Source of the DNA: Platynereis dumerilii
Taxonomy: Eukaryota; Annelida; Polychaeta; Phyllodocida; Nereididae
NCBI GenBank assembly: GCA_026936325.1
Contig: JAPTHN010000003.1
Location: 46,915,511-46,979,510, forward strand
Direction: 5' to 3'
Length of the DNA stretch: 64,000 bases
Shown here: positions 21,901 through 33,488 of the stretch, in pieces
Layout of the letters: every line of letters starts with the position of its first letter
How positions within the stretch are numbered: position 1 is the stretch's first letter
Made by a program: the position numbers and the translations under genes
Notes under the pieces: generated by a model
Database searches by the model: none
Told to the model about the DNA's origin: nothing
What the model saw: the letters and a program-made list of their open reading frames with translations, nothing else

Positions 21901-24678
21901 AAAGCATTACGTGCCTTTAAATCTCGCCCAACATCAGAAAATCTAAATCAATTTAAAATCTTCAGAGCAAGAGCGAGAAGGATAATAAGACAAAAGAAAA
22001 GGGCTACCTGGCAAAACTATGTCTCTAAACTTAATACCCGTACACCTAGTTCAAAAGTATGGAAAATGATAAAGAAGATACAGGGTAGAGATACATCCAC
22101 ACATATTCAACATCTTGTCATCGACGAAGAAGAGATAACCACAACTGAGGAAATTGCAAATAGAATAGGTGACCAATTCGCATTTAACTCCTCATCGAAC
22201 AATTACACCCAAGAATTCCAAAAATTTAAAGAGAGGGCCGAGCGACAAAATTTGAATTTCCAGTCTGATAACTCTGAAGCATATAACATGCCCTTCTCCG
22301 TGGAAGAGCTCATAGCGGCATTGAATAAGGCTAAAGACTCTGCTACTGGAGCAGATGAAGTTCACTATCAACTACTAAAGCATCTACCGGAAGGAAGCCT
22401 TAAAATTATGCTTCAGATTTATAATAGAATATGGGACTTTGGTACATTCCCAACGCTGTGGAAGAAAGCGATAGTAATACCAATCCCAAAACCTAACAAA
22501 GACCTCAGTGATCCACTTAACTATCGTCCGATTGCACTCACCAGTTGTCTTTGTAAGACCATGGAAAGGATGGTCAACAATAGACTAGTATGGTATTTGG
22601 AATCAACTGAAGCCATAACAGAATATCAGTGTGGTTTCAGGTCCAAAAGAAGTACATTGGACCATTTAGTATCATTAGAAACCTACATAAGAGATGCCTT
22701 CATTAAGAAAGAACATGTAGTTGCAGTATTTTTTGACCTAGAAAAAGCTTATGACACCACTTGGAAATTTGGAATTATGAAGGACATTCATGAAATGGGT
22801 CTCCGGGGAAGGCTTCCTCACTTTATAAATTCATTCCTTCAAGATCGAAACTTCCAAGTCAGAATAGGAAGCACACTATCCAACAATTTTAACCAAGAAA
22901 TGGGAGTTCCTCAGGGAAGTATTCTCTCTCCGACATGTTTTAATATTAAGATTAACAACATAGTCCGACATATCAAGGAGAATATCAAGTGCTCTTTATA
23001 CGTTGATGATTTCCTTGTTGCTTTTAAGTCAACCAAAATGACAAGTGTGGAACGACAACTGCAACTTAACCTAAACAGGTTGCAAAAATGGTCATATGAG
23101 AATGGTTTTAAATTCTCCAAAAATAAAACGGTGTGTATGCACTTCTATCCTCCCAGAAGCTTTCAGCCGGATCCAATCCTAATGTTAGAGAATTCGAAAA
23201 TCAAAGTAGTAAACCAGTACAAATTCTTAGGAGTTTTACTGGATTCTAAATTCTCTTTTATTCCACATATCAAAGAACTTAAAGCTAAAGGTTTAAAATC
23301 TCTTAATCTTCTCAAAGTAGTCAGCAAGCTCAGTTGGGGTGGAGACACCACTGTATTGCTACGACTATATAGGGCTATAACCCGATCACGTCTCGATTAC
23401 GGGAGTATTGTATATGGATCAGCAAGACCGTCCTACCTCCGATGTCTAAATACAGTACACCACCTGGGCATTCGCCTGTGTCTTGGAGCATTTAGAACAT
23501 CGCCAATAGAGAGTCTATATGTCCTTGCGAAAGAACCACCATTGTCACTACGGCGTATAAAACTTTCGCTGCAATATTTTGTTAAACTGGCAGCATGTCC
23601 AACAAATCCGGCTTTTTACCCGGTATTTCAGCCAAAGTACCAACAAATTTATATGACTAAACAAAGTGTTATAAAACCCCTAGGGCTTAGAATGAAACCC
23701 TACTACGACATAATAAACAAAGACAACTGCATAGTTGCTGAAGTGCAGGTTCCATCCATATCTCCGTGGACCCTGCCTTCACCAATTTGTATTCTAGACC
23801 TGACAAGTCTTAGAAAATCTTCTACAAGTCCCCTGGAATACCAGAGTAAATTCCTCATAATAAAATCCCGGTATCCATCATACAAGTTTCTTTACACGGA
23901 TGGGTCCAAAGATGGACTTCTGACTGGTTACGCAGTCACCTCCGCAAAGACAAGTTACTGTAATGAACGTATACCTGATGTGTGCTCGATATTCACAGCG
24001 GAACTGACAGCTATCTACAAGGCGGTAGAAATGGCAGCCAACTCAGAAACTAACAATTTTGTAATTTGCTCTGACTCAAAGTCTGCATTGCAGGCAATAG
24101 CCAACAAGCAGGTGGAAACCCCTCTTGTATTAGACATTCTTTTTGCCTTAGCAGCAATGAAAGAAAACAAGGATATTATATTTTGTTGGATTCCAAGTCA
24201 TGTTGATATCAAAGGAAATGAGATGGCTGATCTTCATGCGAAGAGAGCCTTAAGTAAAAACTTAACGGACTATGTTGTCCCTTATACGGATTTTAGAAAG
24301 CATATCAATGATTTTACCAAGTATAGTTGGCAAGTACGATGGAATGCTTGCCAACGAAACAAGCTACGCACAATACTACCACACGTCATGAAAGATATAA
24401 AAATTGATGTGAACTCACGCAGAGAGCAAATCGTAATTCATAGATGTCTTATAGGGCACAGCAGATTAACCCACTCACACTTATTAAACAATGATGCAGC
24501 ACCAATATGCGAAGGGTGCCAAGTACCACTTTCGATCAAACATATCTTGATAGAATGTAATAACAATCTACATCACCGACCCTTTCAATCAGGTAATCTC
24601 AAACACTTATTCTTAGAAAATTCAGCGTCCAGTATAACATGGTTCCTCAGAGATAACGACTACTTCTACAAATTATGA
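18909..24678 (+). pseudogene. LINE ORF2 (APE endonuclease, RT, RNase H, CCHC) split by a foldback insertion
   Basis: The first 58 codons (18909-19082) give MDNIVQWNCRGLRENFDE and LCLQET, the endonuclease start with its catalytic Glu. After 19083-21147 the frame resumes and stays open for 1,178 codons to 24678. Endonuclease motifs LGDFNGHSPLWG and GSDHFPIL follow. RT motifs are FFDLEKAYDTTW, GVPQGSILSPTCFN and YVDD (residue 620 counted from 21142). The RNase H has TDGS (Asp 920), AELTAI, SDSKSALQA and EMADLHAKRA. The end is C-x2-C-x8-H-x4-C (residues 1123-1139). Apart from the insertion no stop or shift was seen, so the loss of function looks recent. The insertion supplies an ATG at 21142 just upstream of the resumed frame, so a protein lacking the endonuclease start could in principle be made. 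Confidence 0.9.
19083..21147. mobile_element. 2,065-bp foldback element inside ORF2
   Basis: The ends are a perfect 25-bp inverted repeat (GGCCATTCCATGCCAAATGG... and complement). Beyond them the arms stay imperfectly complementary for about 750 bp each, for example AAACCAAGCTTTCAATAAACC against GGTTTATTGAAAGCTTGGTTT and TAGGAGCCTCCCAAGA against TCTTGGAAGGCTCCTA. The loop is about 19830-20400. The target is CATATG, present on both sides (19077-19082, 21148-21153) and once in the sister LINE near 63827-63832. Because that target is a palindrome, a TA duplication with 27-bp ends fits equally well. No coding capacity was seen. Confidence 0.92.
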
Positions 24679-24794
24679 GAAATTAGTTCCAGGATAATCT
24701 ATCTAACCAATGTTGCCTCTAAATAGCCCACACTGGTGCTGATGGGGCGTAAAACACAAACTCACTCACTCACTCACTCACTTGAAAATAAAAG

Positions 24795-26121
24795 AAGTGT
24801 CTAAATGTCACCATCGCTGTGCCTCGCTCTCTCCAAAATAAGTTTCAGTAAAAATCAATGTCATGGTTCTGAAAAAGAAAAGGTATTCCTAGCTGATTAA
24901 GTCCTCTTGCCTGTCTTGGTGTGGTGTTGGCTGAACTGAAGTGCTGAAGTGATCACTTCTTGCAACTCAATCCCACCCGTCACCTGTTAGTGAAGTATTT
25001 TGTTTACCTCCATGGATTACTTTACTGCTTGATGAAGATTAAAATGCCTGGAAAACTCAACAGTCTGTCACCAGGAGTGAACATGATACCTGTTTCTAAG
25101 GGAAGTCGATCAAACTGGGATATATTGTAAAATTTAATGTTAAAGTTGTTGTTTTGTATTGATGTGCCAATATCCAAGGGATTGGTTTCACTGGCACAAT
25201 GAAAGATTTGAATAGATTTTGTTGTCTGGTGGCAATGGAGTTGTTTTTCTGGCAGCCATCCTTGTGGGGCCAATATAGGTAGACTGACATCCATGAAGGT
25301 ATGTGTGTATGCTATGTCAATGTGAATTGGAGAAAATTCAAAGAGAAAAGGAAAAAGAGAAAAGGAATGGAGCTAATTGAATGTCAGTCTGGTGTTCATC
25401 TGATTTCTTGGTTGGGTGCTATCACTGCATCTGTCAACTTCAATGTCATAGGATGTGGCAGTGAAGGAATGACCTTGTCTTTGCTACCGGTTTATCTTTC
25501 TAGTAGATGATTGTGTAGCATTCACAACAATACAGATTAAATTTACAAGCAGTTTTACAATCCATTGGCACAATACTAGTGGCAATTGGTAAATGTAGCA
25601 TTAGTAAGTTTGCTTAGCATCAGGATTAAGCATGAAAGTTATGATTGGGTTGAAACTAGTAGATAGATGCTGCAACAGGACCAACAATCCAAAACCTTTA
25701 GCGAGTCCTATCCCCGGTTATTTTCTGCAGATATGGGAAAATGTCCTTTTAAAAGTGGTTTAACGCCCTCCAGACCTGAATGTTATTGACAAATTACTTG
25801 TATATGATATTTGTAAATATGTAAATATTGAAAATTAACATTTAAGAGTTTGAATTATATATCTAATAGTATAACTTGAACAAAGCTTATATTTTTTGGG
25901 ATTGCTATTACATATTTGACTAATGTATATATGTATATCAACAAATCATTTCAAATTTAATTCAAATTTGTATTATTCAACGAAAGTTCTTTTTTGATGT
26001 ACTATTGTTTTGAAGTGAATTGTAAGCCCAAGAGGGCTGGGGGCTAGAATGTGAGCCCATTTCACGTTAATAAAGAATTTCTCTTCTCTCTCTCTCTCTG
26101 TATGGTTTTGATTTGAGATGG
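24795..26121. other. No gene seen
   Basis: AT-rich sequence. AATAAAGAATTTCTC followed by a short (CT)n run at about 26079-26100 resembles a retroposed 3' end, but no coding part was recognised. Confidence 0.4.
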
Positions 26122-26920
26122 CACAGCGCTCCTTAAGAAAAATTGAGGTTAAAAAAAATGAGCCCGAAACGGGACCTATACCACCTGAAACTACATGGTC
26201 ATGCAAACATTTTAAGACGAAAACGAAACAAATATTTTGGGATTCTTTTGAGAAATTCAAGTTTTAATAGTCTTTTTATCCCACCACTGTAATATATGTA
26301 CCATGGCATATAATACAATAAACAAGCTTGAAAATGTGATGAAACCTGTTGGTTGAGCTCTATAATGCATTTCAAACTAGTTTTCATGATAAATTTTAAA
26401 TATTTGCTGACTTTATTTTAATAAATGTGACAAATTGTTTATCACACTCTGTAAGAAATGTTGTGCAGGAGAGTTCACAATGTGTAATATGGTATGACAG
26501 GTTACTGTATACCACTCTCTCATAGACATACTTTAATTTCAAAAGCCGCAATAATCTCGCCATATCTATAATCCTAGTTAAGGATAATCTTAAGTTCTTA
26601 ACAACCAAACACTGGAAAATTGTAGAATTTGTGTTACTTGTACAATTTTACAGAGTGAGATTTGTCTTACTTTTTTGACAAAAGTCGGTAAACGTTTTAG
26701 ATTCATCACTGACACTTGTTTGAAATGCCTTACAGAGCTCAACCAACAGGTTTCATCACATTTTCAAGCTTGTTAATTGTGTTACATGCCATCAAAAATT
26801 CCCAACAGATTTTTATTCGTTTTTGGCTTAAAACATTTGTATGATCGTGCAGTTTCAGGTGGCATAGATCCCGTTTCCACCTCATTTTTTTAACCCCAAT
26901 GTTTCTTCAGGAGCGCTGTG
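26122..26920. mobile_element. Foldback element, CACAGCGCTCC family (copy A1)
   Basis: The left end is CACAGCGCTCC and the right end GGAGCGCTGTG. The arms match for about 240-330 bp (GGTTAAAAAAAATGAGC against TCATTTTTTTAACC; AACAAGCTTGAAAATGTGATGAAACC against GGTTTCATCACATTTTCAAGCTTG, quoted in part). No coding capacity. No clear target duplication at this copy; the flanks may have changed. Confidence 0.85.
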
Positions 26921-27183
26921 TCTCACATCATTTGAAGACCTGCAGTCTCCGCTCGAAGCGCCAAGCGAAGCGCGGAGACCTACTGTATCTTACACGACAA
27001 TGAAAATAACTCCATATAATGAAAGTTTCACGATTTCATTTCATTTTCGATCATACAATGACCATCATCAGAATGAAAATGACATGGACTAAGAGAAGAG
27101 GAGATTAAAACATAAAGATTGAAATATAAAGATAACAACAACATCAAGTCAAATGATGAAAACTCTTTGAATTTTGTGAGTGC
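26921..27183. other. Short palindrome, otherwise nothing
   Basis: GTCTCCGCTCGAAGCGC and GCGAAGCGCGGAGAC near 26948-26978 form a small hairpin. No coding. Confidence 0.4.
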
Positions 27184-27231
27184 ACCTGCAGGACTCGGGC
27201 CTCCTTGTGACAATGGGTGGTAACACTAATG
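27184..27231 (+). repeat. Remnant of LINE 5' head
   Basis: TGCACCTGCAGGACTCGGGC followed by CTCCTTGTGACAATGGGTGG is a diverged copy of the GCCCCCGCAGGTCTCGGGCC head seen on four elements here, without any downstream LINE sequence. Confidence 0.6.
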
Positions 27232-27585
27232 CTTAGTTCTCACAGAACGTTAGGGAGGACTTTAGGCGTCGGCGGGCTAGGATTTCCTGGCAATTTGGAC
27301 CGTTTTTATTATGATTTGGGACATCCCACCGACAATTTTTGACATCAGGCCGACAATTTTTTTTGCGAATCGACGGCTTCCTGGAAATGGGGGGCACTCC
27401 GCCGTGGAAGTAAAAAAAGATTCAGCTTGTTGAAACTTTTTTGTTCAAGTTGCAGAGGAAGAGCTGAAGTTTTTGTCAATTTTTGGATATCCGGCGGGCA
27501 TTTTTTGAGTGAAAAACATGATCGGCGGAATATAGGGCCATCCCCTGCCCCTGTGGAACATTTGCACTGCTCCTGCGGAGCATCT

Positions 27586-27676
27586 GCAGCCTTGCTGACG
27601 GTTTTTGCAGCCTCGCCGTTGGTTTTTGCAGCCTCGCCGATGGTTTTTGCAGCCTCGCCGATGGTTTCGGCAGCCT
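27586..27676 (+). repeat. 21-bp minisatellite
   Basis: About four units of GCAGCCTCGCCGATGGTTTTT with small changes. Both strands read open across it (KPSARLQ on one, VFAASPM on the other), which reflects the 21-bp period. Confidence 0.85.
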
Positions 27677-28937
27677 CACAGGACTGCCACCATCAAAAGC
27701 GAAATTCAAGGTGCTGAAGAAATGGTTCATCGACAACAAATTAGTTATCGACACAGACAACACCTGAAAATTAACTTGGCCCTACAAACAAAGGATATTA
27801 AAAAGTTTCATAAGACGCAACATTGCTGTTATCTGAATATTTAAAACTTGGTCAAATGACAAAAAAAATTGTATCCAACACCAAGAACGCAAATTTTAAA
27901 AAATTGACATTCACAGTTTAATTTCACTGCAGCTGACAATTTATATAACTGATCTTCTTTTTGATATTACCACGCTTCAGTCTCCAGATGCATCCCTCCC
28001 TCTATCAAGTTATAAGACAAAATGTTAGCATGAAATCATAGAAAAACGGGCGATTTCCGTCGAAAGTGACAACAAATGTTGAGGGCTCTTGAGGCAGGGT
28101 TTCCCTTCACCCCAGACCAAAATGAATGTCATATTTGGATTCCCCATACCCAAAAGCATGGGAAACCAAACAGGAGGCTGTTAAAATCCACATTGTTTGT
28201 ATTCTACACAGGTCTACTCGCAGGTGTATATGATCTTACCCACAGATCTATGATCTTGCCCTGCAGATATATGGTCTTGTCCCGCCAATTTATGATCTTT
28301 TCTCTGATTTATGATCTTGTTTCGCCGTTGTATGCCTCTAATCCCTTTTTAATTAATTATATATAATTGTTGTTTGTTGCCGAGTTAGCCAATTTTCTCC
28401 AAGAGATCATCTTAAGCTGCCTCGCAGACGTAAAAAGTTTCGGGTTCTCGCCCTGAGAATGGGCCATAAGATGAAGACACCTAGTATATATATAGAAGAT
28501 TGTCATGATAGCTAATATTCATCATCATTGTAATGTAATTTCATCACGGTGAGAGTCTTTGTAAATGTGTCCTTCCTAATTTAATTGGCATTAAGAACTG
28601 GAATCTTGAGTCTTTTAAAGAGCACCTCCTTGGCGAAAAAACGTTCCAAGCTATGCTTATCAATCTCTCTACTGGGGCAGACGATGCTGGAACAGAGAAA
28701 TTTCCTGGCCAGTGAGCTAAGCCAAGGCATAATGTGTATACATGTACATGTGTACCTTCCAAAAGTCAGATTCAGCAGTGTCAGAAGTATGATCTGGTTC
28801 TTCCATGAAGAGCCCGCTTTTAAAACACAATTTTGAAACTTCTTTTTAATAGCCGATGTAGATACAGTAGAGGTTTGGAATCTAGCCTGAAGATCCGTCC
28901 ATATTTCGATCCGTACATATTTCTCCACAGTGACTGA
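27677..28937. other. No gene seen
   Basis: Includes a short cluster of TATGATCTTGTC-like repeats near 28230-28330. No feature supported. Confidence 0.4.
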
Positions 28938-29140
28938 TGGAGAGGGAGGGTTTGTCCAGTGGTGGCTGGGCTGCCAATTGGTGGGTCCATGGTTCAAAGA
29001 TCAAACTCTTGTCGGGTCACCTGGACGACTGTTTCAATCATACATTGCCTCATTACCGTGTCCTCCCGCTGTCCTAATTAGCCTACCAAGTGCATAAATA
29101 CTGGCCATTAAGTCCCACTCATTCATACATCTTTCCTCAG
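28938..29140 (+). mobile_element. tRNA-derived SINE, diverged
   Basis: GGGTTTGTCCAGTGGTGGCT replaces the A-box region, and a short insertion damages the B box (GGTTCAAAGATCAAACTC). The body (CCTGTTTCAATCAT-like, CCTCATTACCGTGTCCTCC, TAATTAGCCTACCAAGTGCA) matches the copy at 102-312. Confidence 0.75.
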
Positions 29141-29380
29141 TGACTGATGAGACACTTGTTTCCTTGAACCGTGTCAAGAGCGATTGCATTCAAATCAAAT
29201 CAAAAATCAAATTTTATTTAAGCTCGGTGTTTACAATAAGGAACATTGGCATATAGCTATTGGTTACCGAGACAGGTGATAAATTAACAGGTGTAAAATG
29301 GAATGACATTTAAAAGCAATATATATATATATATATCCTGCAGTAGGTGCATTTGCAGGTAGGTCCTGTCCATGTTCGTA

Positions 29381-31047
29381 TCAGAGTTTTAAAAACTTTA
29401 AGATCAGTGGTCGTGCGAAGACCAACTGGGAGCGAGTTCCAGAGGGCAGCGCCCGAGTAGGTGAAACTATGTAGCCCATTTCGTGTGGTTCGTTGATGTA
29501 CTGTGCTGATGCTTCTTTTTGACCTGAGATTATATGTTGTTGGGCGCGATTTAAATTGGAGCTTAGGAAGACTGAGCTGATGTCATTAAATCCCTTATAT
29601 ACTTCGATGGCAATTGTTCTAAGTCCTCCTAGCTCAAGTGTGGGGATGTTTGCTTTCCGTAGAAGATCCTCGTAAGTTGCATCATAATCAGAATAAACAA
29701 ACTTGAGCGCTCTGTGTTGGATCTTCTCGAGCTTCTGAGTGTTTTTACTTCCGCAGTGATGCCAGACTGCCGGGCAGTAGCTGAAGTAGCATAACAAAGG
29801 ACTTATACAGGAGGAGTTTCACAGATGTTGGGAGTGCATAAGCCACTCTCTTTAGACAATTTAATTGTCCTGTTGTCTTTCACACAATGTGAGATATATG
29901 TTTATTAAAGTCCATGTTCTCGTCTAGATTGATCCCGAGTTTACACTTTTAATATCCGCATTATCAATTTTGAAATTTACATCCGTATGGCCGGCAATCA
30001 TGACTTGGAACTTTGATGCATTTGCCTCCATTCCGTTTCTGTTACACCACTCGATAATTTGACTGGCACTATTGCCAATTTTGGTGATAACATCATCCTT
30101 ACAGCGGGCTTTCACTAATACAGTGTTGTCATCGGCGTAGTTGTAGAGTGTGCCACTGCACTGTAAATTTTGAATTTAGAGTTAGCTTAATTGATTGAGT
30201 GAGATGGTTGCACAATTCCTTTGAGCCAATATAGCTTGTTGTTTGCAATTAAGTTATAACAACATAAAGATTATCATAACTCAAAACAGCAAGCTATCAT
30301 GGCTCAAACAAATTGTGCAACCGTCTCACTCAATCATTTGAGTTAACTCAGAATTTCAGAATTTACAGTGTGTGAACTTCTTTAAAAATGTCATTAAAAA
30401 ATAAATTTAAAAAAGTTGGCCCCAGAATGGAACCTTGAGGCACTCCTTTTGTTAACCTTGCCCATGAGCTTCTGCTTCCATTGCACTTGACCCTCTGATA
30501 GCGTTCCGATAGGTAATCAGCAAGGAGGATAGCATCATGGAGGCCCATCCCATAGGCATGGGCTTTTGCAATTATCAGAGGATGGGAGAGACAGTCGAAG
30601 GCTTTCGAAAGATCGACTAGAAGGACTGCAGGTATTTCTTTCTTTTCTTTTGCTTCTCTCCATTCGTCGCAGAGTCCTAATAGTACCTGTTGGCAGCTGT
30701 AGCCTGGTCTAAATGCTGCTAGATAGTCATTAAAAATTTCAGGTAACCACTTTTCACACAGTTGTTTGTCTATGATCTTTTCAAGTATTTTAGAGCTGCT
30801 GGTCAGCACACTTACAGGTCTGTTGTTTTTTTCTGTCCAGGGCATCATTCTTCTTATAGATGGGTGTTACCTCTGCTAGTTTGGCTTTATGTGGGAATGA
30901 GGCCGAGTCCACACAGTTGTTAAACAGTTTCTTATAGCAAGGAGCCAGGATGTCTTTGGATGCTATGAGAACCTTGGCTGGGATGTCATCATATCCTGTG
31001 GACTTTTTGGGGTTGAGGTCCTTCATGATGTTCTGAACCTCATTCAC
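29381..31047 (-). pseudogene. CR1-type reverse transcriptase region
   Basis: Reading leftwards: LNPKKSTGYDDIPAKVL, then NRPVSVLTSSSKILEKIID, LLVDLSKAFDCL (motif A with its Asp), GVPQGSILGPTFLNLFFNDI (motif B) and FKEVHTL. The MITE comes next, then YNYADDNT at 30123-30146 (catalytic pair) and NRNGMEANASKFQVMIAG. The last piece (29797-29381) is YCPAVWHHCGSKNTQKLEKI with RALKFVYSDY, the usual C-terminal region of CR1/Jockey RT proteins. At least two frame changes are present. Confidence 0.85.
30153..30370. mobile_element. 218-bp MITE inside the CR1 RT
   Basis: The inverted halves are CACTGTAAATTTTGAAT and GAATTTACAGTG at the ends, with AAGCTTGT/ATAGCTTG-type pairing inside (GATTGAGTGAGATGGTTGCA against its complement). 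TGTG flanks both sides (30149-30152, 30371-30374), and the protein reads FKEVHTL to YNYADD across the site. It is non-coding. Confidence 0.85.
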
Positions 31048-31119
31048 CGTGGTATGTTTGAAGGAGAAAAGGGGGGTGGTGGTCGATTTAATATTTTTGA
31101 CACTTACATGATCTTTATA

Positions 31120-32034
31120 TTAATCCACAGCTGCTTTAGTGTAATCACTGGTGCTTTCATAATTGGATGCGACCGGGGCATCGTCATCAGATCCGATACT
31201 ATCTGCAATTGTGGTATAGTAAGTGTTCATAGTTTCTGCGACCTTCTGAGCATCCGTTATAATGTCATTTCCATCGCAAATCATCAAATTTTGCTCACAC
31301 TTTGCTTTTGCCGACAGGAAGGGTTTTATGGTGTGGTAAAAGTGTTCACCTTTTGGTCCTTCCTGGCATCGTTCGACAAAGTACTGCTTCACTGAGTTAC
31401 GTCGAATTGCTGTGGTCTTGTTCCTTTGTTTTCTGTAGCATTCCCAGTCCGTGCTTGATTTGGTCTTCAGGTAGCGATTTTTCAGGCGTACTTTATCCAT
31501 GATATTTTTCCGGAGGGATCGATTCATGAATGGGGGTTTTGAAGCATGCACTTTCTTAGTTTTCCTGGGAGCATGTTCATTTAGGACCTCAGTAACCAAA
31601 AGTTGTTGTGCCCAAAGAGAGTCACTTGGGTCTGTGAAAATGTCGCATACAGACAGAGGAGCCTTTTCGACGTCTTTCCTAAAGAGGTCAGCGTTAAAGG
31701 TCTTGTATGTGCGGTACCTTATAGTCTTGGGAGAGGGGCGTTTGGCACATGTCTTGGCAGTAACAACAATGAGGGAGTGGCCATCACTGCTTCCGATGTC
31801 GATGGTATGGGAGTTTAGGAAGATATGTCGATTTGTAGTTAGGGCCACATCAATTAGGGATGATCCATGTTGGGATATGAAGGGGGGGCTTTTTATTAGA
31901 TTGTCAAGTGAGAAAATGTCCATTAGATCAGCCAGAGGTCTAAATCTTCCTGGCTCAAGTAAGTCATAATTTAAGTCTCCCATAAATAGGACATTCTCAT
32001 AGAAAGAGGTTGCCTCTTCACATAAATGTTGCAT
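31120..32034 (-). pseudogene. CR1-type endonuclease C-terminus and linker
   Basis: An open stretch of 304 codons. FMGDLNYDLLE and SSLIDVALTTN are endonuclease motifs (GDxN, SxID), and IGSSDGHSLIVV stands where SDHxPI is expected, with Gly in place of the usual residue before His. The remainder (KPPFMNRSLRKNIMDKVRLK, RNSVKQYFVERC) is the usual region between endonuclease and reverse transcriptase. The left end is disrupted near 31.1 kb. Confidence 0.8.
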
Positions 32035-32061
32035 TTCTGCTGTGAAAATAGTATCCAGAAT

Positions 32062-32507
32062 TAGGGCTGAAATGATTACTCGGTTAACCGAGTACGGTTA
32101 GGTTAAAGCACTATTAGAGTAGATATTTTAATAACCGATTAATCGTCACCCATATGTTTTCTTCTAAAAGGAGAGTTTTAAGTGTGACCCAGGCTGTCAT
32201 CATGTGTCACCAGACATAAATTGCAAGACTTGGTCCTTCTTGATGTAGACCTACATCTGGAATCTATCAAATCCTGTTCTTTTTTGCTTTTATGCACTTT
32301 CACTTTATCTGGAGAATGGAGGGGGAGGGGGTTTACCATTTGAAACCGGGAATATGAGGGGGAGTGGTTTGTAGGCTGCTGGATGGTCTGTTTTAGCTCT
32401 GTATCCCATACTGGATTAGGTAACATGTGCCCAACGATTGACTGGTTCCGGTTTGGTTGAAGGAAGTCGAGTACTCGGTTACAAAAATCTGTACCCTTTC
32501 AGCCCTG
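32062..32507. mobile_element. 446-bp hAT-type MITE inside the CR1 endonuclease
   Basis: The ends are TAGGGCTGAAATGATTACTC and TTTCAGCCCTG (CAGGGCTGAAA with one change), with subterminal ACTCGGTTA on both sides. The 8-bp target duplication is TCCAGAAT (32054-32061 and 32508-32515). In the LINE protein NILD occurs before and after, as the duplication predicts. No coding. Confidence 0.92.
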
Positions 32508-32515
32508 TCCAGAAT

Positions 32516-32794
32516 GTTCGGGGGCTTGTAAGCTGTAATTACACACCACTTTTTCTTGTTCAGAGTGAGTTCAATTGCAATCGACTCAACTCTGTATGTT
32601 GATAGTTCGATGGTTCTGCATGGTATATCGGAGCGGACGTATACTAGGAGTCCACCTCCGTGAGCGTTACGGTCTCTCTGAAAGGGTGTGTGATAGCCAG
32701 TTATATGAAATTGTCCACTTTCAAAGGATTCATCAATTTTGGTCTCTGCTATGCCGAAAACAGATGGCTGCAGTTTAGCTACCATAGGTGTCAA
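32516..32794 (-). pseudogene. CR1-type endonuclease N-terminus
   Basis: VFGIAETKIDESFESGQF holds the catalytic Glu (AETKID). HGGGLLVYVRSDI and WCVITAYKPPNILD follow, then the hAT MITE. It is in a different frame from the PHD ORF upstream. Confidence 0.8.
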
Positions 32795-32897
32795 TTCTGG
32801 AAATTTATACCTGATACTGTTAATGTTTATGTATGTAAAAATCTCGTTTCTGGGGTTTTTCGTGCGTACCTCACTGCATTCGTGTAAGAGGCTCTCC

Positions 32898-33488
32898 TCA
32901 GCAGAGGTGAGAGTCGTTTAGCGAGCTGTTTCCCGGTGAGGTAGGTAGCTGGTCAAAAAAGCTGTCAGTGAACGGGAAAATATCGACTGATTTGTTGGAC
33001 TGTGGTGATGGTCTTGCCTGCTGGTCTTGATCGTTATCATCAGTCACTGTGTCCGGCACAGTCTCATTCAGGTTCCTGATTGATTCGTTTATCTCATCAT
33101 TTTGTAAAGTCTCACAGGGTTCACAGTACCATTTGTCATCATTTTTTCCAAGATCGTTATAGTTCTTTACTGTCATATTTGGGATACATTTAAAGTGAAT
33201 CCACAAATCATAACGATCGCATTGGATTGCTCTTTGGCCTTTACTCACTGCATAGGCACAGATCCCACAAGGAAATTTAGCGGGACGGGGTCCGGGGTTT
33301 GTAGAAACATCACCGGCAAGTAGGAGAAGTAAAATGCCAAGTGTGGTCGAGCTGTCAGATTGCTGTCGTGTTTGTTTACATTTGCGAGGCGAACTTCCGG
33401 TTGTCAAATCCTTTAGCACCATGACCGAAATTTTCGTCTGCCGAGGAGAAATATCCACATAAAATGTACTGTGACGGGTCTTTGGCAT
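32898..33488 (-). pseudogene. CR1-type ORF1: 2A-like motif and PHD finger
   Basis: From the minus-strand ATG at 33488 the frame is open for about 196 codons. LLLLLAGDVSTNPGP (near 33283-33330) matches the 2A translational recoding motif known from CR1/L2 LINEs; canonical is DxExNPGP, and here Ser replaces Glu. A PHD finger follows (CGIC, IQCDRYDLWIHFKC, WYCEPC). One expected zinc ligand in the CDRC position is Tyr here. PHD fingers of this type bind histone tails in host proteins; the role in LINEs is unsettled. The C-terminal part is acidic and ends at DSHLC. Confidence 0.8.
33283..33330 (-). other. 2A-like ribosome-skipping motif
   Basis: AGDVSTNPGP preceded by a Leu-rich run. NPGP is intact, so skipping between Gly and Pro is possible, but the E-to-S change makes activity uncertain. 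Confidence 0.7.

Larger units (their letters stand above)
16646..24779 (+). mobile_element. Full-length two-ORF LINE (I/Nimb type) with target duplications
   Basis: The two-ORF element runs from the GCCCCCGCAGG head to the (ACTC)n tail. ACTTGAAAATAAAA is duplicated at 16631-16644 and 24780-24793. Removing the 2.07-kb foldback insertion (19083-21147) leaves about 6.07 kb. ORF1 (17245-18903) and ORF2 (from 18909) are separated by 5 bases. The head is doubled: 45 bases of head, 5 bases, 25 bases copied from elsewhere (16696-16720), then the head again at 16721. The domain order endonuclease, reverse transcriptase, RNase H, CCHC places it in the I group; Nimb-like elements are known from molluscs. 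The 3' tail is TGCCTCTAAATAGCCCACAC with GGGGCGT. Confidence 0.92.

Noticed and set aside
26122-26920. Target duplication for the CACAGCGCTCC copy A1
   Set aside because: The flanks (GATGG and TCTCA) do not match, unlike copies A2 and A3 with 4-bp duplications.
27427-27763. Overlapping open frames on both strands
   Set aside because: Explained by the 21-bp minisatellite, which keeps several frames open.
31054-31969. Plus-strand frames within the CR1 LINE
   Set aside because: They are antisense shadows of the endonuclease and linker coding on the minus strand.
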